A stretch of 64,000 nt of DNA from positions 62,001 through 126,000 of the forward strand of contig WUUP01000003.1 of assembly GCA_009833045.1 (NCBI GenBank). The letters are read 5' to 3'. A program made the position numbers and the translations under genes. Positions 17,100-28,455 of the stretch are shown piece after piece; the first letter of the stretch is position 1, and every line of letters begins with the position of its first letter. Under the pieces are notes generated by a model that was given only the letters and a program-made list of their open reading frames with translations, did no database searches and was not told the origin of the DNA. This DNA is from Saprospirales bacterium GYS_P2D (GTDB lineage Bacteria; Bacteroidota; Bacteroidia; Chitinophagales; Saprospiraceae).

Positions 17100-17921
17100 A
17101 TGAACAGTATTCTAAAAAAACGACTTCACGATATCATTTTCGAGGCGGATACTCCGACTGGTAGGTGGTTTGATATACTACTCCTCATCTTCATTTTCTT
17201 GAGCGTCATCACTGTATCGATAGAGACGGTACCCAGCCTCGCCTCTCGATATAAGTCGATTTTCATCGCATTGGAGTGGGTATTCACGATCCTATTCACG
17301 GCAGAATATTTCCTGCGGATCTATACTGTCAAAAAGCCCTGGAAATACATTTTAAGCTTTTACGGTTTAGTCGACTTTTTCTCCATTATCCCTACTTATC
17401 TGAGTCTATTCATCGTAGGCTCTCACTCTCTCATAGTGATCAGAGCACTACGACTGCTGAGAGTATTTAGGATATTCAAGATGGGACACTACATGAGTCA
17501 GGGCAATATGATCATGACTGCCATGCGATCCTCGTCTGCCAAGATCATGGTGTTTTTGTACTTCATCGTCTTAATGGTTACGATATTTGGAGCTGTCATG
17601 TATTTCGTCGAGGGAGGTAAGAATCCTGGATTTGATAGTATTCCGAGGAGTATCTATTGGAGTATCGTGACGCTGACTACAGTGGGATTTGGTGATATCA
17701 CGCCCAAGACTGAGGCTGGCCAATTCCTGTCGGCACTCCTCATGATCATGGGATATGCAGTGATCGCTGTACCTACTGGTATCGTATCATCTGAGATGAT
17801 ACAGCAGGCTAAGGATCATACTCAAATCTCTACTCAGCACTGTCCAAGCTGCTCCAAAGAAGGCCATGACGTAGATGCGAAGTACTGCAAGTACTGTGGC
17901 GAATCGATGAATGACTTTTGA
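17100..17921 (+). CDS. Voltage-gated potassium channel with C-terminal zinc ribbon
   Basis: Tetrameric six-helix cation channel subunit of 273 residues. The voltage-sensor helix S4 carries the repeated arginines (VIRALRLLRVFRIFKM, 113-128), and the selectivity filter is TTVGFGD at 193-199, which specifies potassium. S1-S6 occupy roughly residues 24-233. After S6 the cytosolic tail has two Cys pairs, HCPSC (Cys248, Cys251) and YCKYC (Cys263, Cys266), forming a small zinc-ribbon-like module in place of the RCK domain seen in many prokaryotic channels. The gene is followed after 44 bp by the GH2 gene, with no evident functional link. Channel identity is firm; metal binding by the tail is inference. 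Confidence 0.92.
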   Translation: MNSILKKRLHDIIFEADTPTGRWFDILLLIFIFLSVITVSIETVPSLASRYKSIFIALEWVFTILFTAEYFLRIYTVKKPWKYILSFYGLVDFFSIIPTYLSLFIVGSHSLIVIRALRLLRVFRIFKMGHYMSQGNMIMTAMRSSSAKIMVFLYFIVLMVTIFGAVMYFVEGGKNPGFDSIPRSIYWSIVTLTTVGFGDITPKTEAGQFLSALLMIMGYAVIAVPTGIVSSEMIQQAKDHTQISTQHCPSCSKEGHDVDAKYCKYCGESMNDF

Positions 17922-17965
17922 TCGTATTTTTTTGCCGAGCTTGCAGATTCATCTACTATTAAGTC

Positions 17966-20686
17966 ATGAATGTTGCCACACGATTGCTCTATGTATCCCT
18001 GATTCTCTTTCTACTCAGCTGTCAGGAGGCGCCCCAAGATAATCCCCCAAGACAGCGCCTATCGCTCAATGAAGGTTGGAAATTCAAAAAATATAAAGCG
18101 GACGAAGAAGCTGATGATCTCATCTATGATGTAAGACCCGAGATCAAAGATACCGATGATACTAAGGAGGCTGATACAGAGCCTACCGATGCCGTAGAGC
18201 TACAGTCTTCCAACACGGTACTGAAGCCTTATATCCTTCCTACTGCCAATAAATTCATCAAAGACAAAAGCAAACATCATATACGTCCAAGCGGAAATCC
18301 TGGTGAAGACTTTCCTTTTATGCAGGCAAATTATGACGATTCCAGCTGGGAGGAAGTGACTCTGCCACATGATTGGGCGATTGAGGGACCATTTCTGGAA
18401 GGATGGAATGCTGAAGTAGGTGGAGGAATGGGTAGACTCCCGAGTCATGGCGTGGCTTGGTATCGCAATACTTTTAACCTATCTGATGAAGATAAAGACA
18501 AATCAATATTCTTAGATGTGGACGGAGCGATGTCCTATGCTATGGTATGGCTCAGTGGTCAATTAGTAGGTGGTTGGCCCTTTGGATATAACTCTTGGCG
18601 TCTTGACCTGACTCCATATCTCACAGCATCAGGTGATAATCAACTTGCTATCCGTATTGACAATCCTAATCACTCCTCTCGATGGTATCCTGGAGGAGGT
18701 ATTTATAGAAATATATGGCTCACAAAAACCCATAAAGTGCATATCGCCCACTGGGGCACGACTGTCACTACGCCCGCTGTATCCCAAGAGCAAGCATCCA
18801 TCAATATCGAGGTCAATATTGATAATGATGATGACCAAGATCAGGAGGTTTCTATTTTTTCAGAGATCTACGCAATCGATGCCAAGGGTGACATATTCGG
18901 AACTAAAGTCGCCAGCACTCTTTCTTCCGATCTCAGGATAGGTGCTGATAGTAGTTTAGCTACTTTGGCTACAGCCAAAATAAACAATCCACGTCTCTGG
19001 GGGCCTCCTCCCTCTCAGACACCACATATGTATAGAGTGATCACTTATGTCAAATCAGGAGACATGATCATCGATGAATATCATACTGACTTTGGGATCA
19101 GAAGCATAGATTTTCGCCCAGATGGCCTCATGGTCAATGGAGAAGAAATTGAGCTACAGGGAGTCAATCTTCATCACGATCTGGGTGCATTAGGCGCAGC
19201 ATTCAATGTCCGTGCTGCAGAACGACAGCTCGAAATACTTCATGATCTCGGTGCCAATGCCATACGATTAGCTCATAATCCTCCAGCTCCAGAGTTCTTA
19301 GCACTGACAGATCGCATGGGATTCTTAGTGATAGATGAATCTTTTGACTGCTGGGAGCGCAAGAAAACACCACATGATTTTCATCTGATCTTTGATGACT
19401 GGCATGAGGCGGACCTGCGAGCGATGGTACGACGAGATAAAAATCATCCATCAGTCATAGCTTGGAGCTATGGCAATGAAGTGGGCGAACAATATACTGA
19501 CGACGCTGGCGCAGATCTCAGCCGATATCTCAGTGAGATCGTTAAGGATGAAGATCCTACTCGCCTGACTACTGCATCGATGAACTTTGCAAAGCCTCCT
19601 ATGCCATTCCCTGGTAGCATGGACGTGATGAGTCTCAACTATCAAGGAGAAGGCATCAGAAATGCCCCTGGGTATTCTCATCTGAAAGGAATAAATACAG
19701 CACCACTCTATCCCTCATTTCAAAAAACATACCCAGATAAAGCTATCATCAGTAGCGAGACAGCGGCGGCGCTGAGCTCCAGAGGTGTATATCTCTTTCC
19801 AGTCGCTAAAGAGATCAGCTCTCCTATAGCCGACCCCATCGGAGGAGACGAAAAGAGTGGGCATGTCAGCAGCTACGAGCTATATACGGCTAATTTTGGG
19901 TCCTCTGCTGACAAAGTATTCAAGTCACAGGATCAGCATCCATTTGTTTTAGGAGAGTTTGTATGGTCTGGATTTGACTATCTGGGAGAGCCTACACCAT
20001 ACTATCTCAATCGCAGCTCCTATTTTGGGATAATTGATTTAGCAGGATTCCCTAAGGATCGCTACTATCTCTATCAATCTCGCTGGAGACCCGATCATCC
20101 GAGCATACATATATTACCTCATTGGGATTGGCCAGAGCGAGTAGGGCAGGTCACTCCAGTTCATATCTTCACCTCAGGAGATGAGGTCGAGCTCTTCCTC
20201 AATGGTCGCTCCCTGGGACGAAAATCAAAAAGAGAATACGAGTATAGACTCCGATGGGATGATGTCATATATACACCGGGAGAACTCAAAGCCATTGCCT
20301 ATAAATCGGGTCAAAAATGGGCAGAGACCACTGTCAAAACGACGGGCTCGCCTGCGCAGCTATCTGTCTCTGCAGATAGAGATGAGATTTTGGCTGATGC
20401 CAAAGACTTATCTTTTGTCACTGTAAAATTGCTGGATAAAGAAGCAAACTTCATCCGCAATGCTAATAATCAGCTTCGGTTTTCTATCGAAGGCCCTGGT
20501 GAAATCGTAGCAACTGACAATGGCGATCCTACCGACATGACCGAATTTCCTTCGCATGTGAGAAAGGCATTCAGCGGGATGGCATTATGCATAGTCAGAG
20601 CAAAAAAAGGAGAAACGGGCCCTATCAAACTAACAGTAAGTAGTGATGATATAGAGTCGAATACTGTCACTATACAGGCAAAATAA
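17966..20686 (+). CDS. GH2 beta-galactosidase-type lipoprotein
   Basis: Surface or periplasmic glycoside hydrolase family 2 enzyme, 906 residues, hydrolysing beta-galactosides or related beta-glycosides. A lipoprotein signal ends at LLSC (Cys19). Domain order: jelly-roll sugar-binding domain (about 95-270), immunoglobulin-like domain (270-395), TIM barrel (about 395-690), then C-terminal DUF4982-like and Ig-like domains. The acid/base is Glu505 in SYGNEVGEQY and the nucleophile Glu598 in ISSETAA. Residues 38-95 hold an acidic insertion between the usual LNEGWKFKK start and the PHDWAIEGPF motif. No susCD pair is nearby, so it is not in an obvious polysaccharide utilisation locus. Exact substrate open. 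Confidence 0.92.
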   Translation: MNVATRLLYVSLILFLLSCQEAPQDNPPRQRLSLNEGWKFKKYKADEEADDLIYDVRPEIKDTDDTKEADTEPTDAVELQSSNTVLKPYILPTANKFIKDKSKHHIRPSGNPGEDFPFMQANYDDSSWEEVTLPHDWAIEGPFLEGWNAEVGGGMGRLPSHGVAWYRNTFNLSDEDKDKSIFLDVDGAMSYAMVWLSGQLVGGWPFGYNSWRLDLTPYLTASGDNQLAIRIDNPNHSSRWYPGGGIYRNIWLTKTHKVHIAHWGTTVTTPAVSQEQASINIEVNIDNDDDQDQEVSIFSEIYAIDAKGDIFGTKVASTLSSDLRIGADSSLATLATAKINNPRLWGPPPSQTPHMYRVITYVKSGDMIIDEYHTDFGIRSIDFRPDGLMVNGEEIELQGVNLHHDLGALGAAFNVRAAERQLEILHDLGANAIRLAHNPPAPEFLALTDRMGFLVIDESFDCWERKKTPHDFHLIFDDWHEADLRAMVRRDKNHPSVIAWSYGNEVGEQYTDDAGADLSRYLSEIVKDEDPTRLTTASMNFAKPPMPFPGSMDVMSLNYQGEGIRNAPGYSHLKGINTAPLYPSFQKTYPDKAIISSETAAALSSRGVYLFPVAKEISSPIADPIGGDEKSGHVSSYELYTANFGSSADKVFKSQDQHPFVLGEFVWSGFDYLGEPTPYYLNRSSYFGIIDLAGFPKDRYYLYQSRWRPDHPSIHILPHWDWPERVGQVTPVHIFTSGDEVELFLNGRSLGRKSKREYEYRLRWDDVIYTPGELKAIAYKSGQKWAETTVKTTGSPAQLSVSADRDEILADAKDLSFVTVKLLDKEANFIRNANNQLRFSIEGPGEIVATDNGDPTDMTEFPSHVRKAFSGMALCIVRAKKGETGPIKLTVSSDDIESNTVTIQAK

Positions 20687-20688
20687 AA

Positions 20689-20719
20689 TAGGGTCTTAAG
20701 CACTGAGCTTAAGACCCTA
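20689..20719. terminator. Bidirectional terminator between the GH2 gene and fabH
   Basis: Perfect 12-bp arms TAGGGTCTTAAG and CTTAAGACCCTA around a 7-base loop (CACTGAG), with T-rich tracts on both sides. It lies 3 bp after the GH2 stop and 22 bp after the convergent fabH stop, serving both. Confidence 0.88.
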
Positions 20720-20741
20720 ATATCTGTTTTTTCTTTGCTGC

Positions 20742-21800
20742 CTACCAGCGGATCAGGGCACTACCCCATGTGAATCCACTACCAAATGCTGCCAAGCAGA
20801 CTAAATCGCCAGACTTAATCTTGCCAGCATCACGAGCTTCACACAGTGCTATTGGAATAGAAGCGGCCGTAGTATTACCATATTTCTGAATATTATTATA
20901 GACTTGATCATCACTGAGGCCCATTACTTTCTGGACGAACTGGCTGATGCGAAGATTAGCCTGATGAGGGATCAGCATATCGATATCTGATGCCTGTAGC
21001 TCTGTCTTAGCTAAAGCCTCTTTTATCACTGCAGGAAACTTCTGCACTGCCCACTTAAATACCAATGGCCCCGTCATATTAGGATAGATGAGGTGATCAT
21101 CGAGCATCTTTTGCGTGATATATATGCCACCAGGTGAATCCTCGTCTGGAAAACCAAACTTCTCTTTGCCCAAGTGATAACCACCATGAGAGCCCGGCGT
21201 GATCATCGCCAGCTCCTCCGCACACGTACCGTCAGAGTGGAGATGAGTCGTGAGTATACCCTTGCCCTCCTCTTCTGTAGGCTGTATGATAGCAGCACCG
21301 GCACCATCTCCAAAGATCACAGTGACATTTCGACCTCGAGTATCAAAATCAAGACCCATGCTATGCATCTCAGCTCCTACGAGGAGTACATTTTTGTACA
21401 TGCCTGTCTTGACAAATTGATCAGCGACAGAAAGCCCATATACGAATCCCGAGCATTGATTTCGGATATCGATGGCGCCGATCTCAGTCTTAGTGATGCC
21501 GAGCTCTCGCTGCAGTAGCACCCCACATCCAGGGAAGAAATAATCGGGACTGAGCGTCGCAAAAATGATGAAGTCTATATCTTCTTTATCAATACCCGCA
21601 TCGGCGATTGCCTTTTCTGCAGCACGAGCCGCCATGGTAGTCGTCGTCTCTTCATGCTTCTTAGCATATCGGCGTTCTTTGATACCTGTACGCTCCTGGA
21701 TCCACTCATCCGAGGTATCCATATACTTTGTCAGTTCTTCGTTAGTCACGACAGTCTCAGGCACATAGTAGCCCAGACCTCCTATTTTACTGTTATACAT
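20742..21800 (-). CDS. fabH: Beta-ketoacyl-ACP synthase III (FabH)
   Basis: Condensing enzyme that starts fatty-acid synthesis by joining acetyl- or branched acyl-CoA to malonyl-ACP, 352 residues. The catalytic triad is visible: Cys116 in RNQCSGFVYGL, His in LIPHQANLRI and Asn in YGNTTAASIP. The N-terminus (SKIGGLGYYVPETVVTNEEL) is typical of the family. It is not next to plsX or rpmF, the usual neighbours of the housekeeping copy, so it could be a secondary KAS III used for a specialised starter unit; the neighbouring sphingolipid genes, which need branched acyl-CoA, make that thinkable but unproven. The 3' end shares the bidirectional terminator with the GH2 gene. Confidence 0.93.
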   Translation of the reverse strand: MYNSKIGGLGYYVPETVVTNEELTKYMDTSDEWIQERTGIKERRYAKKHEETTTTMAARAAEKAIADAGIDKEDIDFIIFATLSPDYFFPGCGVLLQRELGITKTEIGAIDIRNQCSGFVYGLSVADQFVKTGMYKNVLLVGAEMHSMGLDFDTRGRNVTVIFGDGAGAAIIQPTEEEGKGILTTHLHSDGTCAEELAMITPGSHGGYHLGKEKFGFPDEDSPGGIYITQKMLDDHLIYPNMTGPLVFKWAVQKFPAVIKEALAKTELQASDIDMLIPHQANLRISQFVQKVMGLSDDQVYNNIQKYGNTTAASIPIALCEARDAGKIKSGDLVCLAAFGSGFTWGSALIRW

Positions 21801-21961
21801 AGCACGTAGTTATTTGGCGGCAATATAAAAAGATACTTACTTATTATTGGAATACTACAGTATTCACCATTGACGAGATTAGTATGATTATACGATTCTC
21901 AATAGAATAATAGCTCACAGCCCATTTTATCTAATCCTTTTGACTGTTCATAGATCAATCA

Positions 21962-21992
21962 TTGCTCATTAGATGACTATGCGTTAATTTTG
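21962..21992 (+). promoter_or_regulatory. Bacteroidota-type promoter within the 347-bp gap before the DUF5686 gene
   Basis: TTG (21962-21964), 20 bp, TAATTTTG (21985-21992): both halves match the Bacteroidota consensus at the correct spacing. The predicted start is near 22000, leaving a leader of about 150 bases before the ATG at 22148. The rest of the 21801-22147 gap shows no coding sequence and no clear structure. Confidence 0.7.
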
Positions 21993-22147
21993 CAAAAGTT
22001 TTTGTAAGACATCTCCAGTCTTCAGGCTACTGCATCACTATAGCCAGAAATAAAATAGTTGTCACTAAAACTAATTTCCCAGAGGCTCGTTAATACAAAC
22101 ATCTTAAGCGAAAGATGTAATGCTGCAATACCTATATCACAAAAGAA

Positions 22148-24769
22148 ATGAACAGTAGTCATAAATTTGCGCCCCTAAAACGAAATTATATTTTGAACAC
22201 TTCAAGAATACAGACCTTAGGACTACTATGGATCCTAATGGTGATGAGCATATCCGCCTTCTCTCAAGGAGTCACCAAAGTATCTGGGAATGTCTATGAT
22301 AGCCAGACAAAGGAGCCACTTCCTTTTGTCAATATTTCTTTTGAGGGCACGTCAGTAGGTACGACTACCGACTTAGATGGATACTTTGAGATCGATTCTC
22401 GATTTGTTACCGAAAATCTTTGTGCTTCATTCCTCAGCTATAAGACTCAGTGCCAGCGCATCGAGATCGAAGGAAAGAACAAGCGAATGGAATTCATGCT
22501 CGAGCCAGAGAGCATACAGATAGAAAACGTAACGATAGTCGCTAAAAAAGGAAAGTATAAAAAGAAAGGGAATCCTGCCGTCGAGCTCATGCGAAAGGTC
22601 ATCGACAACAAAAAAGAAAACCGACTGGAAGGACAAGATTACTATTCATACGATCAATATGAGCGTATCGAGATCGATCTGAATAATATCACCGAAGAAT
22701 TCAAAGAGAGGAAAATATTCAACAAATTTGACATCCTTTGGCAGTATCTGGATACCTCAGATGTCAATGGTAAAGTATTCCTCCCGATCTATCTCAGAGA
22801 GGTCGACTCCAAGGTATACTATCGCAAAGATCCCAAAGCAGAGAAAGAATACCGAGAGGCTATCCGCATGACCAAATTTGACGAGTCGATAGATGATAAG
22901 AGTTTGACCGATGCACTGGACTTTCTGTATCAGGACGTCAATGTGTACGACAATACGATACACCTACTGGATAATAACTTTATAAGTCCCCTATCCCCAT
23001 TGGCGATTAACTTCTACCGATTTTATATACTCGATACGACTTACGTCAATGGTATCAATAGTATACGCTTAGGATTCATCCCGAGAAACAAGGCCAACTT
23101 CGGATTTACAGGAGACCTATACGTGTCCAATGATAGTAGCGCCCACTATGTGGTGAGAGCCGACTTTGGCATCATCGGCAATATTAATCTGAACTTCGTA
23201 AGAGATCTTCAGGTCCGTCAGGACTTCGTGCCCTATGAAGATGCCTATATCATCACACGAGATGATGTCACGATCGACTATAGTGTGACTAAAAATGGAG
23301 TTGGATTTTATGGTACCCGTACTGTGGCCTATGACAATTTCTCTTTTGAAGCAGCTGAAGATCCAGAAGTCTATGACAACTCTGAGAAGGTCATCATCAA
23401 AGATGGGGCCTATGATATAGACCGGAGCTATTGGAGCCAAAACCGAATGGTCAGTCTGACGGAAAACCAAGAGGATCTCTACGAGATGATTGATACCCTC
23501 GTGGAGCTACCCGCCTACAAGCGATTGGTCACTGGGGTGAGGATACTGACCACTGGCTACTTACCTTTTAAGAAGTTTGACGTAGGTCCTTTGCCGACTT
23601 TCTTCAGCTTCAATCAGGTAGAGGGCGCCAGAGTCAGAGTAGGAGCCGAGACTAATTTTGGATTTAGTAAGCGTCTACTGATCGATGGCTACGGAGCCTA
23701 CGGATTCAAGGATGAAAAATTCAAATATAAAGGAGCACTAACCTATAGCTTTAATGATGACTGGAAGGTCAATCCGAGGCACTACCTCCGAGCCGTCTAT
23801 CAGAAGGAAGCGACTTTCCCAGGTCAAGACCTACAGTTTATCCAGCAGGACAACTTTCTACTCTCCGCCCGTCGAGGAGCGACTAACCGGATGGTCTTTG
23901 AGAACGAACTAAGATTAGAATACACCAAAGAGACGCCAGGATTTGCAATGGACTTTTGGTTCTCGGACAAGAATTCATTTCCATATGGAGACCTTGAGTT
24001 ACCCTTCATCAATGAGGCTGGCGAGACGGAGCTACTGACAGATCTTGAGACGACTTCCTTAGGATTTGGTATAGAGATAGCCCCCAACAAACAATTTATC
24101 CAAGGACGCCAATATCGAACGCCGATCATCAATCAGTATCCGATATGGACATTGAGATACGAGAAGTCATTTGATGGATTATTTGGCAGTGAGTATGATT
24201 ATCACAAAGTCGAGTTAGGCTTCTTCAAGAGATTTAACATGGCGACACTGGGACATGCTAATATAGGTATCGAGGCTGGTAAAATATGGGGCACCCTACC
24301 CTACACCGCTCTATTCATACCTCGAGCTAATCAGTCTTTCGCCTACCAGCGAGAGTCCTTTAATATGATGAACTTCTTAGAGTTTGTATCAGATGACTAT
24401 GTATTCTTCAGAGCAGAGCACTTTTTCAAGGGTTTCTTCTTTAACAGAATACCACTGCTCAAAAAACTCGGCTTGAGAGAAATTGCCTCATTCAAAATGG
24501 TCTATGGTCGTCTGAGTGATCGCAATACACCAGACCCTGAGCTGAATCCTGAGCTACCGACATTTACTAATAATGTAGATGGTGTACCACTCACTTATAT
24601 TTTTGGCGATGAGCCCTATATGGAGGGTAGTATAGGTATCACTAATATCTTCAAAGTGCTGCGTGTAGATTTAGTCAAGCGACTCAACTATCTGGACAAT
24701 CCAGACGTGCCAGAACTCTTCAACACAAAGGGTTTAGGTATTCGTGCACGCTTTAAAGTTGAATTTTAA
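22148..24769 (+). CDS. DUF5686 outer-membrane protein with carboxypeptidase-like domain
   Basis: Large outer-membrane protein of 873 residues. After an extended N-terminus with a hydrophobic signal segment (about 22-40, ending FSQG), residues about 43-125 form a carboxypeptidase-D regulatory-like beta-sandwich (VSGNVYDSQTKEPLPFVNIS). The rest is the DUF5686 region, whose C-terminal half has the alternating pattern of a beta barrel and ends in the outer-membrane signature RARFKVEF. The signal peptide seems late: an internal start at Met33 is possible, but the upstream promoter suits 22148. It precedes the lipid genes by 100 bp. Function unknown; the family is common near envelope-biogenesis genes. 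Confidence 0.85.
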   Translation: MNSSHKFAPLKRNYILNTSRIQTLGLLWILMVMSISAFSQGVTKVSGNVYDSQTKEPLPFVNISFEGTSVGTTTDLDGYFEIDSRFVTENLCASFLSYKTQCQRIEIEGKNKRMEFMLEPESIQIENVTIVAKKGKYKKKGNPAVELMRKVIDNKKENRLEGQDYYSYDQYERIEIDLNNITEEFKERKIFNKFDILWQYLDTSDVNGKVFLPIYLREVDSKVYYRKDPKAEKEYREAIRMTKFDESIDDKSLTDALDFLYQDVNVYDNTIHLLDNNFISPLSPLAINFYRFYILDTTYVNGINSIRLGFIPRNKANFGFTGDLYVSNDSSAHYVVRADFGIIGNINLNFVRDLQVRQDFVPYEDAYIITRDDVTIDYSVTKNGVGFYGTRTVAYDNFSFEAAEDPEVYDNSEKVIIKDGAYDIDRSYWSQNRMVSLTENQEDLYEMIDTLVELPAYKRLVTGVRILTTGYLPFKKFDVGPLPTFFSFNQVEGARVRVGAETNFGFSKRLLIDGYGAYGFKDEKFKYKGALTYSFNDDWKVNPRHYLRAVYQKEATFPGQDLQFIQQDNFLLSARRGATNRMVFENELRLEYTKETPGFAMDFWFSDKNSFPYGDLELPFINEAGETELLTDLETTSLGFGIEIAPNKQFIQGRQYRTPIINQYPIWTLRYEKSFDGLFGSEYDYHKVELGFFKRFNMATLGHANIGIEAGKIWGTLPYTALFIPRANQSFAYQRESFNMMNFLEFVSDDYVFFRAEHFFKGFFFNRIPLLKKLGLREIASFKMVYGRLSDRNTPDPELNPELPTFTNNVDGVPLTYIFGDEPYMEGSIGITNIFKVLRVDLVKRLNYLDNPDVPELFNTKGLGIRARFKVEF

Positions 24770-24869
24770 AAGGATAATCTGCTATCTTCGCATCTTGAAG
24801 TCTTCCGATCTATATCAGATGGACAGCTTCAAAATTATAGTATAAAGAACCTATTAATAACCGCTGAGG

Positions 24870-25391
24870 ATGAGGTCAGAACTAATCAAAAAGCAGCAGT
24901 CAGACCCAGGATCGCATGGACTGCCAAAGGACTATCCTACGCCTCCCGTGGACAAGGATCTACTATTCTACATACAGCGAAATCAAAATCACGACACAAT
25001 AGTCTATAAGCTGAATCGGACCCTCGATGGCCTGATCAATAAGGATCTCCCTATGCACGCCTACTGGATCAAATATACAGAAGGGGGTATCAGCAGAGAG
25101 CTCAACCAGATGCAGTCAAAATTGGCTTTTGGATATGAGTCACGAGAGATCAATCTTGATTTATACGCTTTCCAATTCGTATCTTACAAAGAGCTAACAT
25201 TTTATATAGTCCGTAAGGAGGATGACACCTACCAAGTGATCTTCAACCTAAATGGTCGAAGGGTCAAACTCAATCACATTTATGTCTATGCCATGGAGTT
25301 TGGTGTATTCCCAGATGTGAAATTCATAGAATTTTATGGCGAGGAGCCCGATACCGGAGTATCCGCCTACGAAAAAATCAATCTATCCTAA
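24870..25391 (+). CDS. DUF4833 protein, first gene of the sphingolipid cluster
   Basis: Protein of 173 residues matching DUF4833. Typical stretches are LLFYIQRNQNHDTIVYKLNR (about 31-50), HAYWIKYTEGG (about 62-72) and the end KVKLNHIYVYAMEFG-like segment (about 132-146). The N-terminus, rich in Pro and Asp, has no signal peptide. The stop overlaps the next start by one base (TAATG), so it is translationally coupled to the fatty-acid hydroxylase. DUF4833 has no known activity; the tight linkage to lipid hydroxylase and serine palmitoyltransferase suggests a role in sphingolipid formation or transport. That is inference from context only. Confidence 0.8.
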   Translation: MRSELIKKQQSDPGSHGLPKDYPTPPVDKDLLFYIQRNQNHDTIVYKLNRTLDGLINKDLPMHAYWIKYTEGGISRELNQMQSKLAFGYESREINLDLYAFQFVSYKELTFYIVRKEDDTYQVIFNLNGRRVKLNHIYVYAMEFGVFPDVKFIEFYGEEPDTGVSAYEKINLS

Positions 25392-26023
25392 TGGCGAAGA
25401 AGCTTTACGTATCTAACTCTGAGAAGTCTATTCGACTATTTGAAAATCCATTTTTAGAGGCACTCTCAAAGGTGCACTTCTCGATTCCACTATTCGTATT
25501 TCTCCCGATCATCGGCTATCTATACTATCTGGGCATAGCAGGCGGTATGAGTATCGGATCATTCGCACTATGGGTAGTTGGAGGATTTGTGGTATGGACT
25601 ATCACAGAGTACGCATTGCATAGATTTGTGTTTCATTATCATCCTACATCAGAGTTTGGTAAGAAGATACACTTCATCTTTCACGGGATACATCATGACT
25701 ATCCGAGAGATCGTCTGCGCTTAGTGATGCCACCATCAGTGAGTATTCCATTAGCGACAGGATTTTTCTTTTTGTTCAGAGCCTTCGTAGATGCGCCTGA
25801 GCTATATCCGTTTTTTGGAGCATTCCTCAATGGATATTTGATATATGACATGTTTCACTATGCGATTCATCACCTCGAGGTTAAAGGAAAGCTGTGGAAC
25901 ACACTAAAGACTCATCATCTCAAGCACCATTATAATGATCCTGACAAGGGATTTGGTGTGAGTAGTCCTATTTGGGATATTATCGCTGGGTCTGATTTTG
26001 ACAAAGGAAAACTAAATCATTAA
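25391..26023 (+). CDS. Fatty acid hydroxylase / sterol desaturase family protein
   Basis: Membrane-embedded di-iron hydroxylase of 210 residues with about four hydrophobic helices and the histidine-box set of the fatty-acid hydroxylase superfamily: HRFVFHYH (about 77-84), HFIFHGIHHDYPRDRLRLV (about 94-112), HYAIHH (about 156-161) and LKTHHLKHHY (about 172-181). The HGIHHDYP and GFGVSSPIWD motifs resemble yeast Scs7/FA2H, which 2-hydroxylate the fatty-acyl chain of ceramides. Overlap with the DUF4833 gene and position before serine palmitoyltransferase support alpha-hydroxylation of sphingolipid acyl chains here. The family is certain, the substrate inferred. Confidence 0.9.
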   Translation: MAKKLYVSNSEKSIRLFENPFLEALSKVHFSIPLFVFLPIIGYLYYLGIAGGMSIGSFALWVVGGFVVWTITEYALHRFVFHYHPTSEFGKKIHFIFHGIHHDYPRDRLRLVMPPSVSIPLATGFFFLFRAFVDAPELYPFFGAFLNGYLIYDMFHYAIHHLEVKGKLWNTLKTHHLKHHYNDPDKGFGVSSPIWDIIAGSDFDKGKLNH

Positions 26024-26079
26024 TCGACTGAGAACCCTCTTTTTGCTACTAACAGCCCTAAGGGAGAGGATTTTAGTCA

Positions 26080-26087
26080 TATATTTG
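26080..26087 (+). promoter_or_regulatory. -7 promoter element of the serine palmitoyltransferase gene
   Basis: TATATTTG matches TAnnTTTG 43 bp before the start codon, in the 106-bp gap after the hydroxylase gene. No TTG at -33; it may give the downstream three genes their own transcription. Confidence 0.4.
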
Positions 26088-26096
26088 CTTTTTTAG

Positions 26097-28452
<2,356 letters not shown>

Positions 28453-28455
28453 GCC

